Source of the DNA: Flammeovirgaceae bacterium 311 | GTDB taxonomy: Bacteria > Bacteroidota > Bacteroidia > Cytophagales > Cyclobacteriaceae | NCBI GenBank assembly: GCA_000597885.1 | Contig: CP004371.1 | Location: forward strand, 62,001-126,000 | Direction: 5' to 3' | DNA length: 64,000 bases | In this document: one piece after another, positions 35,592 to 45,786 of the stretch | How the letters are laid out: each line of letters starts with the position of its first letter | Numbering within the stretch: position 1 is the stretch's first letter | Translations under genes and position numbers: made by a program | The notes under the pieces: model-generated | The model's input: only the letters and a program-made list of their open reading frames with translations | What the model was told of the DNA's origin: nothing | Databases searched by the model: none

Positions 35592-38117
35592 ATGCGCATA
35601 GAGAAACTAATGCAGTTTTCTCCTGATTTGATTTGTACAATTGATGAGCAATGTAACTTCATAGAATTAAGTGATGCCTGTAAATCCTTTTTGGGATACG
35701 ATTCTAAAGATTTAATCGGGCAGCCATTTGTAAATTATATTAGTTTTGATGAGCAGCGTAATACGCTTGAGCTCTTTAAGAATCTTATAAAAGGCAAAAA
35801 GAATAATAAATTCCAGAACAGGCACCTTCACAAAACAGGCAGGCTGGTAAGTATTGACTGGGTGGCAGCCTGGTCTGAAGAAGAAAAAAATATTTTTTGC
35901 ATCGGGCGGTTAAATTCAGAAGATACCCTTACCAGTCCAAAGAACCCGGTTAATTCAGATGTATATAAGCTGCTGATTGAGCAGGGTTCAGATATGTTAT
36001 CCCTGCTGGATGAACAGGGTAATTATACCTATACCGGGGGCTCTACCACTAAAATACTCGGCTATGCACCCGAACAGCTGTTGGGGAAAAATGCTTTTCA
36101 ATTCATTCACCCCGAAGATATTGGTAATATCAATGAGTTGTGGTCTCAGCTTGATTCCTATGAGCTGCTGCAAACAATGGATTTTCGTTTCCGGGCAGCA
36201 AACGGGGAGTGGCGGTGGCTGGAAGCAACTGCCAATAACCAATTCAAAAATCCAGAAATAAATGCACTGGTAATTAGCTCAAGGGATATTACTGAGCGAA
36301 AAATAAGCAGGCTAAAGCTGGAAGAAAGTGAGCAGCGCTTTAAATCCCTGTTCGAAAACAATCCGGACCTGGTGCTGTTTGAGAATACCGAAGGAATTAT
36401 TGAGGATGTAAATCAGACTGTTGAAATAAGTTTTGGCTTTCAGCGGCATGAGTTTATTAATCGCCCTCTGTCAGATTTTTTACCCGCTTCAGTGGTGGCT
36501 GTTTGCCAAGTTAATTTTCAGAAAGCCATGCGTGGAGAGCCAGTCAGGTTCGAGTTAGAATTAGATTTTGAGGCAGTTGGTAAACGGATTTTGGATGTGA
36601 GTAAAGTGCCTGTTGTGGTAGAGGGGGAAATAAAGGGTGTTTATACAATTGCTAAAGACATTACAGCTGTCACCCAATCCTATAACATCATTAAACAACA
36701 GGCTAAAAAACTGAATACTATTTTTGAAAGTATCACAGATGCATTTTTTACGCTCGACAGGGATTGGAATTTTACTTATATCAACAGCGAGTTTGACCGT
36801 TTGCTGCACACCGACAGATCTCAGAATATTGGTAAAAACATCTGGGAGGTTTTTCCGGAGGAAGTAAACAGTATTTATTACAGGCACTACAAAACTGCAT
36901 TAGAAACAGGAATCACTACTCACTTCGAAGCTTTTCTGGCGCGAAAAGGGCTTTGGCTTGAAGTAAAAGCATTTCCTTCAGAAGAAGGTTTGTCAGTTTA
37001 TTTTTCTGATATCAGCTACAGAATAAAGGCCCAGGAGGAGCTGGAAAGGCTGTCAGTAGTGGCCAGTAAAACACATAATGGTGTAATCATCACTAATAAA
37101 AGAGGTAAAATTGAGTGGGTAAATGAAAGTCTTACTCTTATAACAGAGTACACTGCAGAAGAGCTGACTGGAAAAACTGTATCAGCACTGCTGACAGATG
37201 CTGGTACCTCCAAAGAAGTATATAGGCAAACATTAGGCAGGCTGCTTTGCGAAGATTCTTTTGAAGCAGAACTTCCATTTACCTGCAAAAGCGGCCGCGA
37301 TTTATGGCTTATGGTAGGTGTTACTATTATTCGTGATAAGGAAGGCAGTGTATCACGATACATTGGAATGTTGTCAGATATCACTCCACAAAAGCAAGCC
37401 ATACTAGAGCGCAACAACTTCATTGAAGAGCTGCAAAGCCGTAACCAATCTTTGCATCAGTTTACGCATGTGGTATCGCATAAACTGAGGGCCCCTGTAG
37501 CCAATATTCTGGGTTTAGCAGCCCTTTTTGAGCTGCCAGGAATAGATGATAAAACAAAGGCCGAGATAGTAAAAAAAATAGGTACAGCTTCCCACAATCT
37601 TGATGAAATTATCAGAGATCTGAATCATGTGTTAACAGTCCGGGAGTCGCTGGGGCTACAAAAAACTGAACTGCTGTTTAGTGAAATGCTTGATATTGTG
37701 GTGCAGCGCATGCATCATCAGATAGAGGAAGCACAAGTGCACATCAGGCGCGATTTTACCCAGGCTCCCCTGATCAATACAGTAGAGCAATACCTGCTTG
37801 ATATTATCCATAACCTTATCAGCAATGCCCTAAAGTACAGATCTGCCGAAAGAAAATCAGTAATTGAAGTTTATACCCGCTTAGAGGAAAATTTTACTGT
37901 AATGTTTGTAAAAGATAATGGCATGGGTTTCGATCTGGCAAAGCATGAAAAAAATGTGTTTGGCCTCTACAAACGTTTTCACGCTCATGTAAATGGAAAA
38001 GGGTTGGGCCTGTACCTGGTCAAGACACAGGTAGAAGCCCTTGGTGGTAAAGTAGAAGTACAATCGGAGGCCGGAAAGGGAAGTATTTTTAAAGTCAGTT
38101 TCAGGCAAAATAATTGA
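35592..38117 (+). CDS. Cytoplasmic multi-PAS sensor histidine kinase
   Basis: 841 residues, no membrane segment. About five PAS domains fill residues 1-615 (for example GEWRWLEATANN and SSRDITERK marks at the ends of PAS units). Then comes a HisKA-like helix with VSHKLRAPVANI (H630) and an ATPase domain with NALKY (N745), DNGMGF and GKGLGLYLVK. It autophosphorylates on H630 after sensing small molecules or redox state in the PAS domains. The response regulator 3 bp downstream is its likely target. Confidence 0.94.
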   Translation: MRIEKLMQFSPDLICTIDEQCNFIELSDACKSFLGYDSKDLIGQPFVNYISFDEQRNTLELFKNLIKGKKNNKFQNRHLHKTGRLVSIDWVAAWSEEEKNIFCIGRLNSEDTLTSPKNPVNSDVYKLLIEQGSDMLSLLDEQGNYTYTGGSTTKILGYAPEQLLGKNAFQFIHPEDIGNINELWSQLDSYELLQTMDFRFRAANGEWRWLEATANNQFKNPEINALVISSRDITERKISRLKLEESEQRFKSLFENNPDLVLFENTEGIIEDVNQTVEISFGFQRHEFINRPLSDFLPASVVAVCQVNFQKAMRGEPVRFELELDFEAVGKRILDVSKVPVVVEGEIKGVYTIAKDITAVTQSYNIIKQQAKKLNTIFESITDAFFTLDRDWNFTYINSEFDRLLHTDRSQNIGKNIWEVFPEEVNSIYYRHYKTALETGITTHFEAFLARKGLWLEVKAFPSEEGLSVYFSDISYRIKAQEELERLSVVASKTHNGVIITNKRGKIEWVNESLTLITEYTAEELTGKTVSALLTDAGTSKEVYRQTLGRLLCEDSFEAELPFTCKSGRDLWLMVGVTIIRDKEGSVSRYIGMLSDITPQKQAILERNNFIEELQSRNQSLHQFTHVVSHKLRAPVANILGLAALFELPGIDDKTKAEIVKKIGTASHNLDEIIRDLNHVLTVRESLGLQKTELLFSEMLDIVVQRMHHQIEEAQVHIRRDFTQAPLINTVEQYLLDIIHNLISNALKYRSAERKSVIEVYTRLEENFTVMFVKDNGMGFDLAKHEKNVFGLYKRFHAHVNGKGLGLYLVKTQVEALGGKVEVQSEAGKGSIFKVSFRQNN

Positions 38118-38120
38118 GCA

Positions 38121-38543
38121 ATGGCAACAACCTTTTGTAAAATTGTATGGCTGATAGATGATGATGAAGTTGCCATCTATATTCATGAGAAGATCATCCA
38201 TGCGCAGCAGTTCACAGAAAAAGTAATAACCTATATAACGATAGATGAATCACTTGCCTCACTGCAACTAGCTACACAGTCCTTAAACATATCTTTTCCT
38301 GATATTATATTTCTGGATATGGAAATGCCCGGTCTGGATGGCTGGGATTTTATCGCTGCCTTCCAGAACCTGCCGGAAAATGTAAAAGAAAAATGTCAGC
38401 TGTATATGTTATCTTCTTCAGTAGACGAGTCGGATGTGCAGCGTGCCCGCCAGTTCAGGGATGTTTGCAGTTTTATATCGAAGCCACTTACAACGGGAGT
38501 ACTGCAGGAAATTAAAGCCTCTGCAGCTAGTACAAGACAATAA
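38121..38543 (+). CDS. Single-domain response regulator
   Basis: 140 residues of receiver domain only: acidic D13-D15, phosphoacceptor D66 in FLDMEMPG, S98-S100 and K121 in FISKPL. There is no output domain, so it may relay phosphate or act by protein contact. It starts 3 bp after the kinase stop, so the pair is coupled. Confidence 0.93.
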   Translation: MATTFCKIVWLIDDDEVAIYIHEKIIHAQQFTEKVITYITIDESLASLQLATQSLNISFPDIIFLDMEMPGLDGWDFIAAFQNLPENVKEKCQLYMLSSSVDESDVQRARQFRDVCSFISKPLTTGVLQEIKASAASTRQ

Positions 38544-38705
38544 GTTAAAGGATAACAAAATTTTTTTACTGTAAACATCTGCAATGGAGTGCTTCAAGGG
38601 CAATAAACCATTTTTTAACTTTTTATACTTTATATTGTAATTTTTGCAGCAATAGTAAGAACTTTTGTTTCTTTCGAGCGTTAATCAGAAGTAAATAAAT
38701 GAGTT

Positions 38706-39182
38706 GTGGAAGAAATTAATAAAGCATTTATATCATATTCCGGCTATAAAGATTTGAAGGATAGGCTTAACAACCTGGATACCATTCTTATTGTAGATGA
38801 CGATCCGGTTACATGTTTCCTGCAGTTAAAACTGATCAATGAAATGGGGTACAAAGGCCGGCTGAAGGAAGCATATCATGCTGAGGGAGCCTTAAGCTAC
38901 TTAAGGGAAATCCGGCCTGCCGGTGCGACTTCCGGGGAGGCAGAACATATGCTTCTGTTGCTTGATATAAAAATGCCATTTGTAGATGGTTTTGAGTTTC
39001 TGGAAAGATTAAGTGCTGCACAGGACATCAATAAAGAAAACCTGCACATTTCCTTTCTCACCACCTCTATGAGCAGGAGGGATTTTGAAAGGGCCTCCAG
39101 TTTCTCTATTGTAGACTTCCTGATAAAGCCCCTTACTGAACAAAAACTAAATCATCTTTTAGATGCGATAGATCTATGCTAA
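38706..39182 (+). CDS. Single-domain response regulator, second copy
   Basis: 158 residues: acidic D31-D33, phosphoacceptor D87 in LLLLDIKMP, T119/T120 and K141. A 24-residue N-terminal extension precedes the receiver domain. The start is GTG at 38706, since a nearby ATG is out of frame. It sits 163 bp after the first regulator and ends before a strong terminator. Confidence 0.88.
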   Translation: MEEINKAFISYSGYKDLKDRLNNLDTILIVDDDPVTCFLQLKLINEMGYKGRLKEAYHAEGALSYLREIRPAGATSGEAEHMLLLLDIKMPFVDGFEFLERLSAAQDINKENLHISFLTTSMSRRDFERASSFSIVDFLIKPLTEQKLNHLLDAIDLC

Positions 39183-39211
39183 TGCTTCAAAAGTTCAGAT
39201 AAGTTTATCAG

Positions 39212-39248
39212 AAAAAAAGCTTTGGACTCATCATCCAAAGCTTTTTTT
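39212..39248. terminator. Bidirectional intrinsic terminator
   Basis: AAAAAAAGCTTTGG (39212-39225) and its complement to 39248 form a 14-bp stem with a 9-nt loop, flanked by A- and T-runs. The T-run reaches the stop codon of the convergent gene at 39247. Confidence 0.93.
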
Positions 39249-40905
39249 AGTTTTTCTCATTACTAAAGTCTTTGAAAGTTTTGGCGATGTTTTCGTTGGT
39301 AGGTTTCAATTTATTTTTCCAGCCAGCGTCCAGTTCTAGTGCCACTAATCCTTTTAGATTCATAATGGCTACAAATTCATCGTTATCTTTCAAAAACTCT
39401 TGTTTACGGCGGGCAGATTTAAGCACATATTTTCTCGCATAGATATCTCCTTTCGTCTGCAGCTCGTTGCGCTTTTCTATAATGTAATTTAAGCGCTCTA
39501 CCAGATCTTTGGTGGAGCGGCCAATTACTTCAGTTGCCTCCAGGGTACCGATCGTCATAACGGCAGTACCGCCAATGGCTGTAATTTTTTTGGATGTTCC
39601 GGGTTCTTCTACCACAACAGGAGTTACCCCTGTAGCGGCACCCAGGGAAGCATTGGTTAGCGATCTGGCCTTTTTTCCTTTTTTGGCTCTTCTATACCTT
39701 TTTTTCAGGTCTTCTTCAGCATCTTTCAGCTGCTCCATCAGATCCCAGGCCCGTACCATGGTTGCACGGTATTCATTGTACAGATTTTGGTCTATTTCAG
39801 CTTCATTCACAGCATTCAAAATGGTGAAAGCAACCATACGTTCTTCCTGCTTGTTCGATCTGTCTGTTACATAAAATGTAATATTGAAAGACAGGGAGTC
39901 AAGCGGATCTTTTACAAAATCGTAACCAGGAGTCCAGATGAATTCATATTGCGAGGGTGTATTCTTAACAAGAGCGCCTGCAGGAACCTCGGTATTGCTG
40001 GCAATCATGTTGAAAGAAGATATATCGCTCTCCCCATTAGGGTCGTACAGCTGAAACTTCAGATTAATGGTGGCATCTTCTTTATGCCTGAAACGTGCCT
40101 GCGAAGGAACCATCTGAATACTGGGAGGCAGGTCCTGCTGTGTGATCTGTATTTTAAACTTTCCTTTGGTACGGGCTTTGGCAGGCTGGTCTTCTACATA
40201 AAATTCAAGCAGAATGGGTTTTTCCCTTAGCTGGTTAAACTGGGTAAGCGATGGTTTCCAGCTGAATTCTCCCTGTGGGCTTAGCTTTGCTCCCTCTGGC
40301 ATTACATCCATAATGGGTATAAAAACAATAGGGTCTTTGTCTGCATCCTGCACAACCGAAGATTCTATTGTATAGGTATTGAGGGTATTGTAGCGTACAT
40401 AGAAAGGCTTGAGCTCACCCACAACAGGTGGACGGTTCAAGTGTTGTACATTAAAATCAATCACCTGACTGATACGTTCTTCATGCTGGTTTTCTACCTC
40501 AAAAAGAAATTGAATGGTACTGTCAGTCTTTAGCCTTTCAACAAAATCATAGCCGGGGGTCCAGGAGAAACGGCCCAGCGTATCAAACTCTACACCTGGC
40601 ACTCCTTCGGGGCTGATCCGGTAGGTGTAGGTACTGTCTGTACCACCAGAGGCTTTTACACTGAATTGCAGCTGTTTCCCTTCTTTGAGCGAAGTCCAGT
40701 TCTGATGATCAGGGAAGATTAGCTTTAGGGGCTTGGATTCTGTAGGTGCTGCAGCCTCTGCAATGTCATCATCAGTAGCAATAGGTGCCAGGCTGCTATT
40801 GTCTGCAGGTACCACCATACTGCTGGTGTCTGCAGGAGCCTCCTGTGCAGCTATCTCTGTGGAAATCAGGAAAAATGCAAAAATGAGAAGTATGCTACTT
40901 TTCAT
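39247..40905 (-). CDS. Secreted protein with Ig-like (He_PIG type) repeats
   Basis: 552 residues with a signal peptide ending near AAQ. Residues about 55-370 hold three repeats ending in FSWTPGYDFV, FSWKPSLTQF and FIWTPGYDFV, the mark of putative Ig/cadherin-like domains. The C-terminal part is helical with a Lys/Arg-rich patch KKRYRRAKKGKKAR and a coiled-coil end. Probably a periplasmic or surface structural protein. Confidence 0.85.
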   Translation of the reverse strand: MKSSILLIFAFFLISTEIAAQEAPADTSSMVVPADNSSLAPIATDDDIAEAAAPTESKPLKLIFPDHQNWTSLKEGKQLQFSVKASGGTDSTYTYRISPEGVPGVEFDTLGRFSWTPGYDFVERLKTDSTIQFLFEVENQHEERISQVIDFNVQHLNRPPVVGELKPFYVRYNTLNTYTIESSVVQDADKDPIVFIPIMDVMPEGAKLSPQGEFSWKPSLTQFNQLREKPILLEFYVEDQPAKARTKGKFKIQITQQDLPPSIQMVPSQARFRHKEDATINLKFQLYDPNGESDISSFNMIASNTEVPAGALVKNTPSQYEFIWTPGYDFVKDPLDSLSFNITFYVTDRSNKQEERMVAFTILNAVNEAEIDQNLYNEYRATMVRAWDLMEQLKDAEEDLKKRYRRAKKGKKARSLTNASLGAATGVTPVVVEEPGTSKKITAIGGTAVMTIGTLEATEVIGRSTKDLVERLNYIIEKRNELQTKGDIYARKYVLKSARRKQEFLKDNDEFVAIMNLKGLVALELDAGWKNKLKPTNENIAKTFKDFSNEKN

Positions 40906-41065
40906 AAAATAGATATAAATCTGTCGTTCAGCCTACATTACAATTTTAAAGCTAATAAAAGTGGCGGTGCTTTAAAATGACAGACACTATTTTTGAAAGA
41001 TTCCCTTATGTACTAAATGCTGAAAATTTGAAAAAAGAACGGTGTGGATTTAATGAATAGATTAG

Positions 41066-41101
41066 CTGCCTCCGGCACTTTTCAACATATGCCGGAGGCA
41101 G
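41066..41101. other. Perfect 12-bp hairpin after the SDR gene
   Basis: CTGCCTCCGGCA (41066-41077) and TGCCGGAGGCAG (41090-41101) with a 12-nt loop, 20 nt downstream of the SDR stop on the minus strand. There is no T-run on either side. Confidence 0.75.
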
Positions 41102-41120
41102 ATAAATCTGTTATATAAGA

Positions 41121-42023
41121 CTAAATGGTAGGGGTGCCGCCTGTAATCTCAACGGTGGCTCCTGTCATGTAACTGGAATCCTGTGATGCCAGCAGTACAT
41201 AGGTAGCCGCTAGTTCTGCAGGTTGTCCGGCACGTTTAAGGGGTACATTTTTTCCAAAATTCTTTACCTGCTCAGGCGGCATGGTAGATGGAATTAATGG
41301 AGTCCAGATAGGGCCTGGGGCCACGCAGTTTACCCTTATGCCTTTATCGGCCAGCAGCTGCGCCAGGTTAGCCGTAAAGTTCTGGATAGCGCCTTTGGTT
41401 GTGGCATAGGCCAGCAGTGTAGGCTTTGGCTTGTAGGCATTTACAGAAGTGGTATTTACAATGGTGCTGCCGGGCTTCATATGCGGTTCTGCAGCCTTGC
41501 ACAAATAAAACATAGAGTAGATGTTGGTGCGGAAGGTATAATCCCACTCATCACTTGGTATCTCCTGCAATGTTTCCCTTGACATCTGGAAGGCAGCATT
41601 GTTCACTAGAATATCAATCTGGCCGAATTCATCTACAGCACGTTGAATTATTTTCTTGCAATGCTCCTCCTCACTGATATCGCCACTTACCAGAACTGCT
41701 TTTTTTCCAGCTTCTTTCACCCATTTCGCGGTTTCTTTTGCATCCTCATCCTCGCTTAAATAGGAGATGAGTACATCTGCACCCTCGCGGGCAAAGGCTA
41801 TGGCCACAGCACGGCCAATGCCTGAGTCGCCACCGGTAATAATTGCCTTTTTACCCTCCAGCTTGCCCGAGCCACGATAAGATTTTTCACCATGATCGGC
41901 TTTTGGATTCAATTCAGCTTCGGTGCCCGGTACATCCTGTTCCTGCTCCGGATAGGGAGGCTTCGCATATTGATCTTTGGGGTCCTGCTGAGACTTGGTT
42001 CTTTCTCTATCTTTAGTGCTCAT
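41121..42023 (-). CDS. SDR-family oxidoreductase with an N-terminal polar extension
   Basis: 300 residues of the short-chain dehydrogenase family close to the YhxD/glucose-dehydrogenase-like group: GGDSGIG (64-70), NNAA (141-144), catalytic S193, Y206 and K210, and the C-terminal YMTGATVEITGG. The first 50 residues are polar and disordered, common in this subgroup, which is often stress-induced. Cofactor probably NAD(P). Substrate unknown. Confidence 0.93.
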   Translation of the reverse strand: MSTKDRERTKSQQDPKDQYAKPPYPEQEQDVPGTEAELNPKADHGEKSYRGSGKLEGKKAIITGGDSGIGRAVAIAFAREGADVLISYLSEDEDAKETAKWVKEAGKKAVLVSGDISEEEHCKKIIQRAVDEFGQIDILVNNAAFQMSRETLQEIPSDEWDYTFRTNIYSMFYLCKAAEPHMKPGSTIVNTTSVNAYKPKPTLLAYATTKGAIQNFTANLAQLLADKGIRVNCVAPGPIWTPLIPSTMPPEQVKNFGKNVPLKRAGQPAELAATYVLLASQDSSYMTGATVEITGGTPTI

Positions 42024-42280
42024 GTTTTCAGTTATTTGATTTACAAATATTTAATACTAAAGCGCATTTGCGCTCTTGTAAAACTTACAACTCAAACATA
42101 GTAGCAGGGTTTGCAGAAAATGGATCAGAGCCAAATTTTTATGAACGTCCGGGATCTAAGGCGCAGGCAAGGCAAAATTAGGATTAAGATGTAATTTGAG
42201 TTACACCAGCAGACCTGGCATAAATGGAAATGATTAGCAGAAATCTTTAGATTAAATTTCAGGAGTAGCAGCGTCTATGT

Positions 42281-43330
42281 TCATATAAACCAGACAGCTT
42301 CCTGGGGCAGCTGCAGGTAAACAGTTTCTCCCCTGGCAGGCCTTTCTGTATCTGTTCTTACTGTTATCATTATTTTATTTTGTACTGATACTTCCACCTC
42401 ATAATAGCTGCCAAAGAATGTGGAGCGTTTCACTATACCCTCCAGTCCGCCATCTGCAGCTGTAACAATCCTGAAAGCTTCCGGGCGAATTAATAAATTT
42501 TTTCCGTTTGTGGAAATGCTGCTTAGCGCAGCAAGAGCTTTGGCTTTTGTGGGTGGTAGTAGATTGAATTTTCCAAACAGACCTGCAATGTAGGCACTTT
42601 TAGGCTGCCTGTAAATCTGCTCCGGACTTCCCTGCTGAAGCAGCTCTCCACCTTTAATTACCAGTATGTCATCTGCCCAGGAGAGGGTGTCCTGCGGATC
42701 ATGCGAAATCATCATACAGGTAATTTTTAGGCTTTCTCCTATATCATGGATTACCGCCCTGAGTACATTTTTATGCACTATGTCCAGGTTAGAAAAGGGT
42801 TCGTCCAGCAGCAAAAGCCTTGGGGCAGAAATCAGCAGGCGGGCAATGGCAATCCGCTGTCTTTCTCCACCCGACAGCTGGTCAGTTTTTCGCTTTAACA
42901 GGTGCTCTATGCGGCAAATCCCAATGATTGATTCTGCTTCCTGTGGGCTGAGGGTGTTGGCATACTTCAGTACCTGCTCCACCCGCAGAAAACCAGCAAG
43001 TTCGAACTGCTGTGAAAGGTAAGCTATGCCGGGATGCCCGGGGACCAGTTTCTCATCAGGTCCTTTTACCCTTTGCCCTTCAAAATAAACCTCTCCGGTA
43101 TCTGGCTGTACCAGTCCGGCAATAATCTTCATGATGGTGCTTTTGCCAGAGCCTGTTTCTCCTGCAATGGCAATGTTGGAAAACCTTTGCTGGGAAAAGC
43201 TTAGCTCTTTTAACTCAAACCCCCGTTCTTCTTTTTTGCCTATCGCAGCTACTTTCAAAAAATCCATATCATCAGAAGGAGCTCTTTTCATTCCTGTGCA
43301 TCTTTTTTTTAGTACTGCCGGGTACTGCAT
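42281..43330 (-). CDS. Lone ABC transporter ATPase with a TOBE-like C-terminus
   Basis: 349 residues. Walker A GETGSGKS (57-64), signature LSGGE (152-156), Walker B LLLLDEP (D176, E177), the switch H in MMISHD, then a TOBE-like beta domain of about 110 residues, as in iron, sulfate or polyamine importers. No permease or binding-protein gene is nearby. The start may be further in, at residue 22, since residues 1-21 look unlike the family. Confidence 0.88.
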   Translation of the reverse strand: MQYPAVLKKRCTGMKRAPSDDMDFLKVAAIGKKEERGFELKELSFSQQRFSNIAIAGETGSGKSTIMKIIAGLVQPDTGEVYFEGQRVKGPDEKLVPGHPGIAYLSQQFELAGFLRVEQVLKYANTLSPQEAESIIGICRIEHLLKRKTDQLSGGERQRIAIARLLISAPRLLLLDEPFSNLDIVHKNVLRAVIHDIGESLKITCMMISHDPQDTLSWADDILVIKGGELLQQGSPEQIYRQPKSAYIAGLFGKFNLLPPTKAKALAALSSISTNGKNLLIRPEAFRIVTAADGGLEGIVKRSTFFGSYYEVEVSVQNKIMITVRTDTERPARGETVYLQLPQEAVWFI

Positions 43331-43569
43331 TTTCGTTCAAGCAGCTGCCGGAGCATAGTGTTTGGCTATGGATGCTGGACCTGATACAGCAAAAAAAATT
43401 TCTGCTGCAAAGATCAGTCTTATTTCAGTAATATAACAGCATAGCCTTTAGTAAACTGATTTCCGGCCAGGCTCTTATAATGTGTATAAGTTTTCCGCCA
43501 GTACTTTAGGATCAGGTAATTGAAAAACAATTAACTTGAGGGGACTTTTTTTCTCTCTCTCAACCATTC

Positions 43570-44964
43570 ATGAATACATTAAGAGAATTTTTTAGTCTCT
43601 TATGGGCGGCCGTAAAAGGCGTAGAGCAGGATTACACCACACTTAGCATCAGGAAAAGTATTGTACTGCTGTCAATACCCATGATCCTGGAGATGCTGAT
43701 GGAGTCGCTCTTTGCCATTGTAGATATCTTCTTTGTTGGCAAGCTTGGTTCCTATGCGCTAGCTACTGTGGGGCTTACAGAATCAGTGCTGATGATCATT
43801 TACTCCGTGGGAATGGGCATCAGCATGGCAGGTACTGCCATGGTATCACGCAGGTTTGGAGAAAAGAACTATCTGGAAGCAGGCAGTGCCGCTTACCAGC
43901 TGTTGGTGACAGGAGCTGTGTTGGCGCTGATTACAGGAGGACTTGCTTTTTACTTTGCTGCAGAAATACTGGCGTTGATGGGAGCGGAGCAGGATGTGAT
44001 AGCCATTGGCGTTTCCTATACCAGGATTATTTTTGCCGGCAATATATCCATTATCCTGCTTTTCCTGATCAATGGTATTTTTCGTGGTGCCGGCCTGCCA
44101 CACCTGGCCATGCGGGCACTGTGGATTGCCAACGGGGCTAATATTATTCTAGATCCGTTACTGATCTTTGGAATAGGTACAATGGCTGGTTTGGGCCTGG
44201 AAGGTGCTGCCTGGGCTACAACCATAGGCAGAAGTATTGGGGTGCTTTACCAGCTCTATCACCTGTTCAATGGCCGGCATTTACTCCGGATTGTTCGTGA
44301 AAATGTGGTATTCAGTTACAAGGTTGTCATTCGGATTTTAAAGGTGGCTTCCGGCGGTATGGGCCAGTTCCTGATCGACTCTGCCAGCTGGATTTTTCTG
44401 ACCAGGATCATTGCCGAGTTTGGCAGCAGTGCGCTTGCCGGTTATACAATTGCATTTCGTATCATCATATTTACCCTTTTACCTGCCTGGGGCTTATCTT
44501 CGGCTGCTGCTACGCTGGTTGGGCAAAACCTGGGGGCACAAAAAGCCAAAAGGGCAGAAATCTCTGTCTGGTTAACCGCCCGCTATAATGTGATATTTCT
44601 GGCTGTTATTACCCTTGTGTTTGTGTTGTTTGGAGAATATTTGTCTGGAATTTTCACCAGCGATCCCGAAGTAATTGCCATAGCTTCCGAAGCCCTGCGG
44701 ATTATTACCCTGGGTTATGTTTTCTTTGGGCTGGGCATGGTGATGGTGCAGGCATTTAATGGTGCCGGAGATACCCGCACTCCGGCCCTGATCAATATTT
44801 TTGTGCTCTGGTTTATTGAAATTCCCCTGGCCTACCTGCTTGCAATCATTCTAGGCCTGGAGGCCACTGGTATTTTTATTGCTATTGCCATATGCCATTC
44901 TCTGCACGCTCTTGTGAGCTGGTGGTTGTTCAGGCAGGGAAAATGGAAAAGCGTGAAGGTGTAG
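43570..44964 (+). CDS. MATE-family efflux transporter
   Basis: 464 residues with twelve hydrophobic segments and the MATE pattern of two similar halves: SIPMILEMLMESLFAIVDIFFVGKLG and, in the second half, GGMGQFLIDSASWIFLTRIIAEFG with VGQNLGAQKAKRAE. Expected to export cationic compounds by sodium or proton antiport. Monocistronic. Confidence 0.95.
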   Translation: MNTLREFFSLLWAAVKGVEQDYTTLSIRKSIVLLSIPMILEMLMESLFAIVDIFFVGKLGSYALATVGLTESVLMIIYSVGMGISMAGTAMVSRRFGEKNYLEAGSAAYQLLVTGAVLALITGGLAFYFAAEILALMGAEQDVIAIGVSYTRIIFAGNISIILLFLINGIFRGAGLPHLAMRALWIANGANIILDPLLIFGIGTMAGLGLEGAAWATTIGRSIGVLYQLYHLFNGRHLLRIVRENVVFSYKVVIRILKVASGGMGQFLIDSASWIFLTRIIAEFGSSALAGYTIAFRIIIFTLLPAWGLSSAAATLVGQNLGAQKAKRAEISVWLTARYNVIFLAVITLVFVLFGEYLSGIFTSDPEVIAIASEALRIITLGYVFFGLGMVMVQAFNGAGDTRTPALINIFVLWFIEIPLAYLLAIILGLEATGIFIAIAICHSLHALVSWWLFRQGKWKSVKV

Positions 44965-45309
44965 CCAGGCTATTGCAGCACCTTATTCTACTACGGCCCG
45001 GGATTAGGCTGATTAACTACTCATGTAACCTGTATCGTTGCTACGCCTTTTTCTCTGCAGGATGATGAGAGGAGGTGAATGTCAGGGAGTGATGCAATAC
45101 CCACCGTTGTTGAATAACCGGGCTAAATAACGGGCCTTTATTCCAGTAAAATAACTTCAGTAAGAAAAAACAGCTCGCTGATATTCACATCTGGGTTATA
45201 GGACCGGGTGCTCATTAAACCATGTGCTGCCAGTTGTTATCATATATGCGTAGGAGAAAAACAAATACAGGAAAGAGCTAATTATAAAAACGTAAGAGAA
45301 ACATTAAAT
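44965..45309. other. Non-coding gap before the DinB-fold gene
   Basis: About 345 bp. An in-frame GTG at 45208 would extend the next gene into it, but the added text has no family support. No promoter consensus or stable hairpin was recognised. Confidence 0.4.
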
Positions 45310-45783
45310 ATGGCATTTAATCAAAACATCGATTTCATTGTAAGGCAGCAGCTGGTAAGTCTTTTGGAAGGAGGTTTTGCACCCGTTGTGATCCTGCTGC
45401 GTGAGTTTCATTATGATAAAGCAGGCATTATACTGGATGGATTGCATTTTTCAGCTTTTTCGCTGTTGGGGCACATGCAAGAGCGCCAGCGTACACTGCT
45501 TAATTTTATGAGAGACCCCGAGAATAGCCAGGAGGTGTGGGAAGAGGCTCACTGGCCACAAAAATTTGTACCGGATAACCAGGGGGAGTGGCAGATGGCC
45601 ATTGATCGCTTCGAAGCTGAGCTGGAGGAGGTAATTAGCATAGTGCAAAATCCACAAACACCCTTGTATGAAGAGCAGGAAAATGGCAAAACCATCTCCT
45701 GGGCAGCCATGGCCCTTTTTCACCACAATGGGTATCATATTGGCCAAATGAAAGCAGTTGGCCGGCAGCTGGGGGTTTGGTAA
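45310..45783 (+). CDS. DinB-fold (four-helix bundle) metal-binding protein
   Basis: 157 residues from the ATG at 45310. A four-helix pattern with histidines at H55 (LLGHMQERQ), H139 and H143 (HHNGYHIGQM) fits the metal triad of the DinB/YfiT superfamily, which includes thiol-dependent S-transferases. It is not related to DNA polymerase IV. It ends 3 bp before the stop of the convergent sulfotransferase gene. Confidence 0.8.
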   Translation: MAFNQNIDFIVRQQLVSLLEGGFAPVVILLREFHYDKAGIILDGLHFSAFSLLGHMQERQRTLLNFMRDPENSQEVWEEAHWPQKFVPDNQGEWQMAIDRFEAELEEVISIVQNPQTPLYEEQENGKTISWAAMALFHHNGYHIGQMKAVGRQLGVW

Positions 45784-45786
45784 AGG

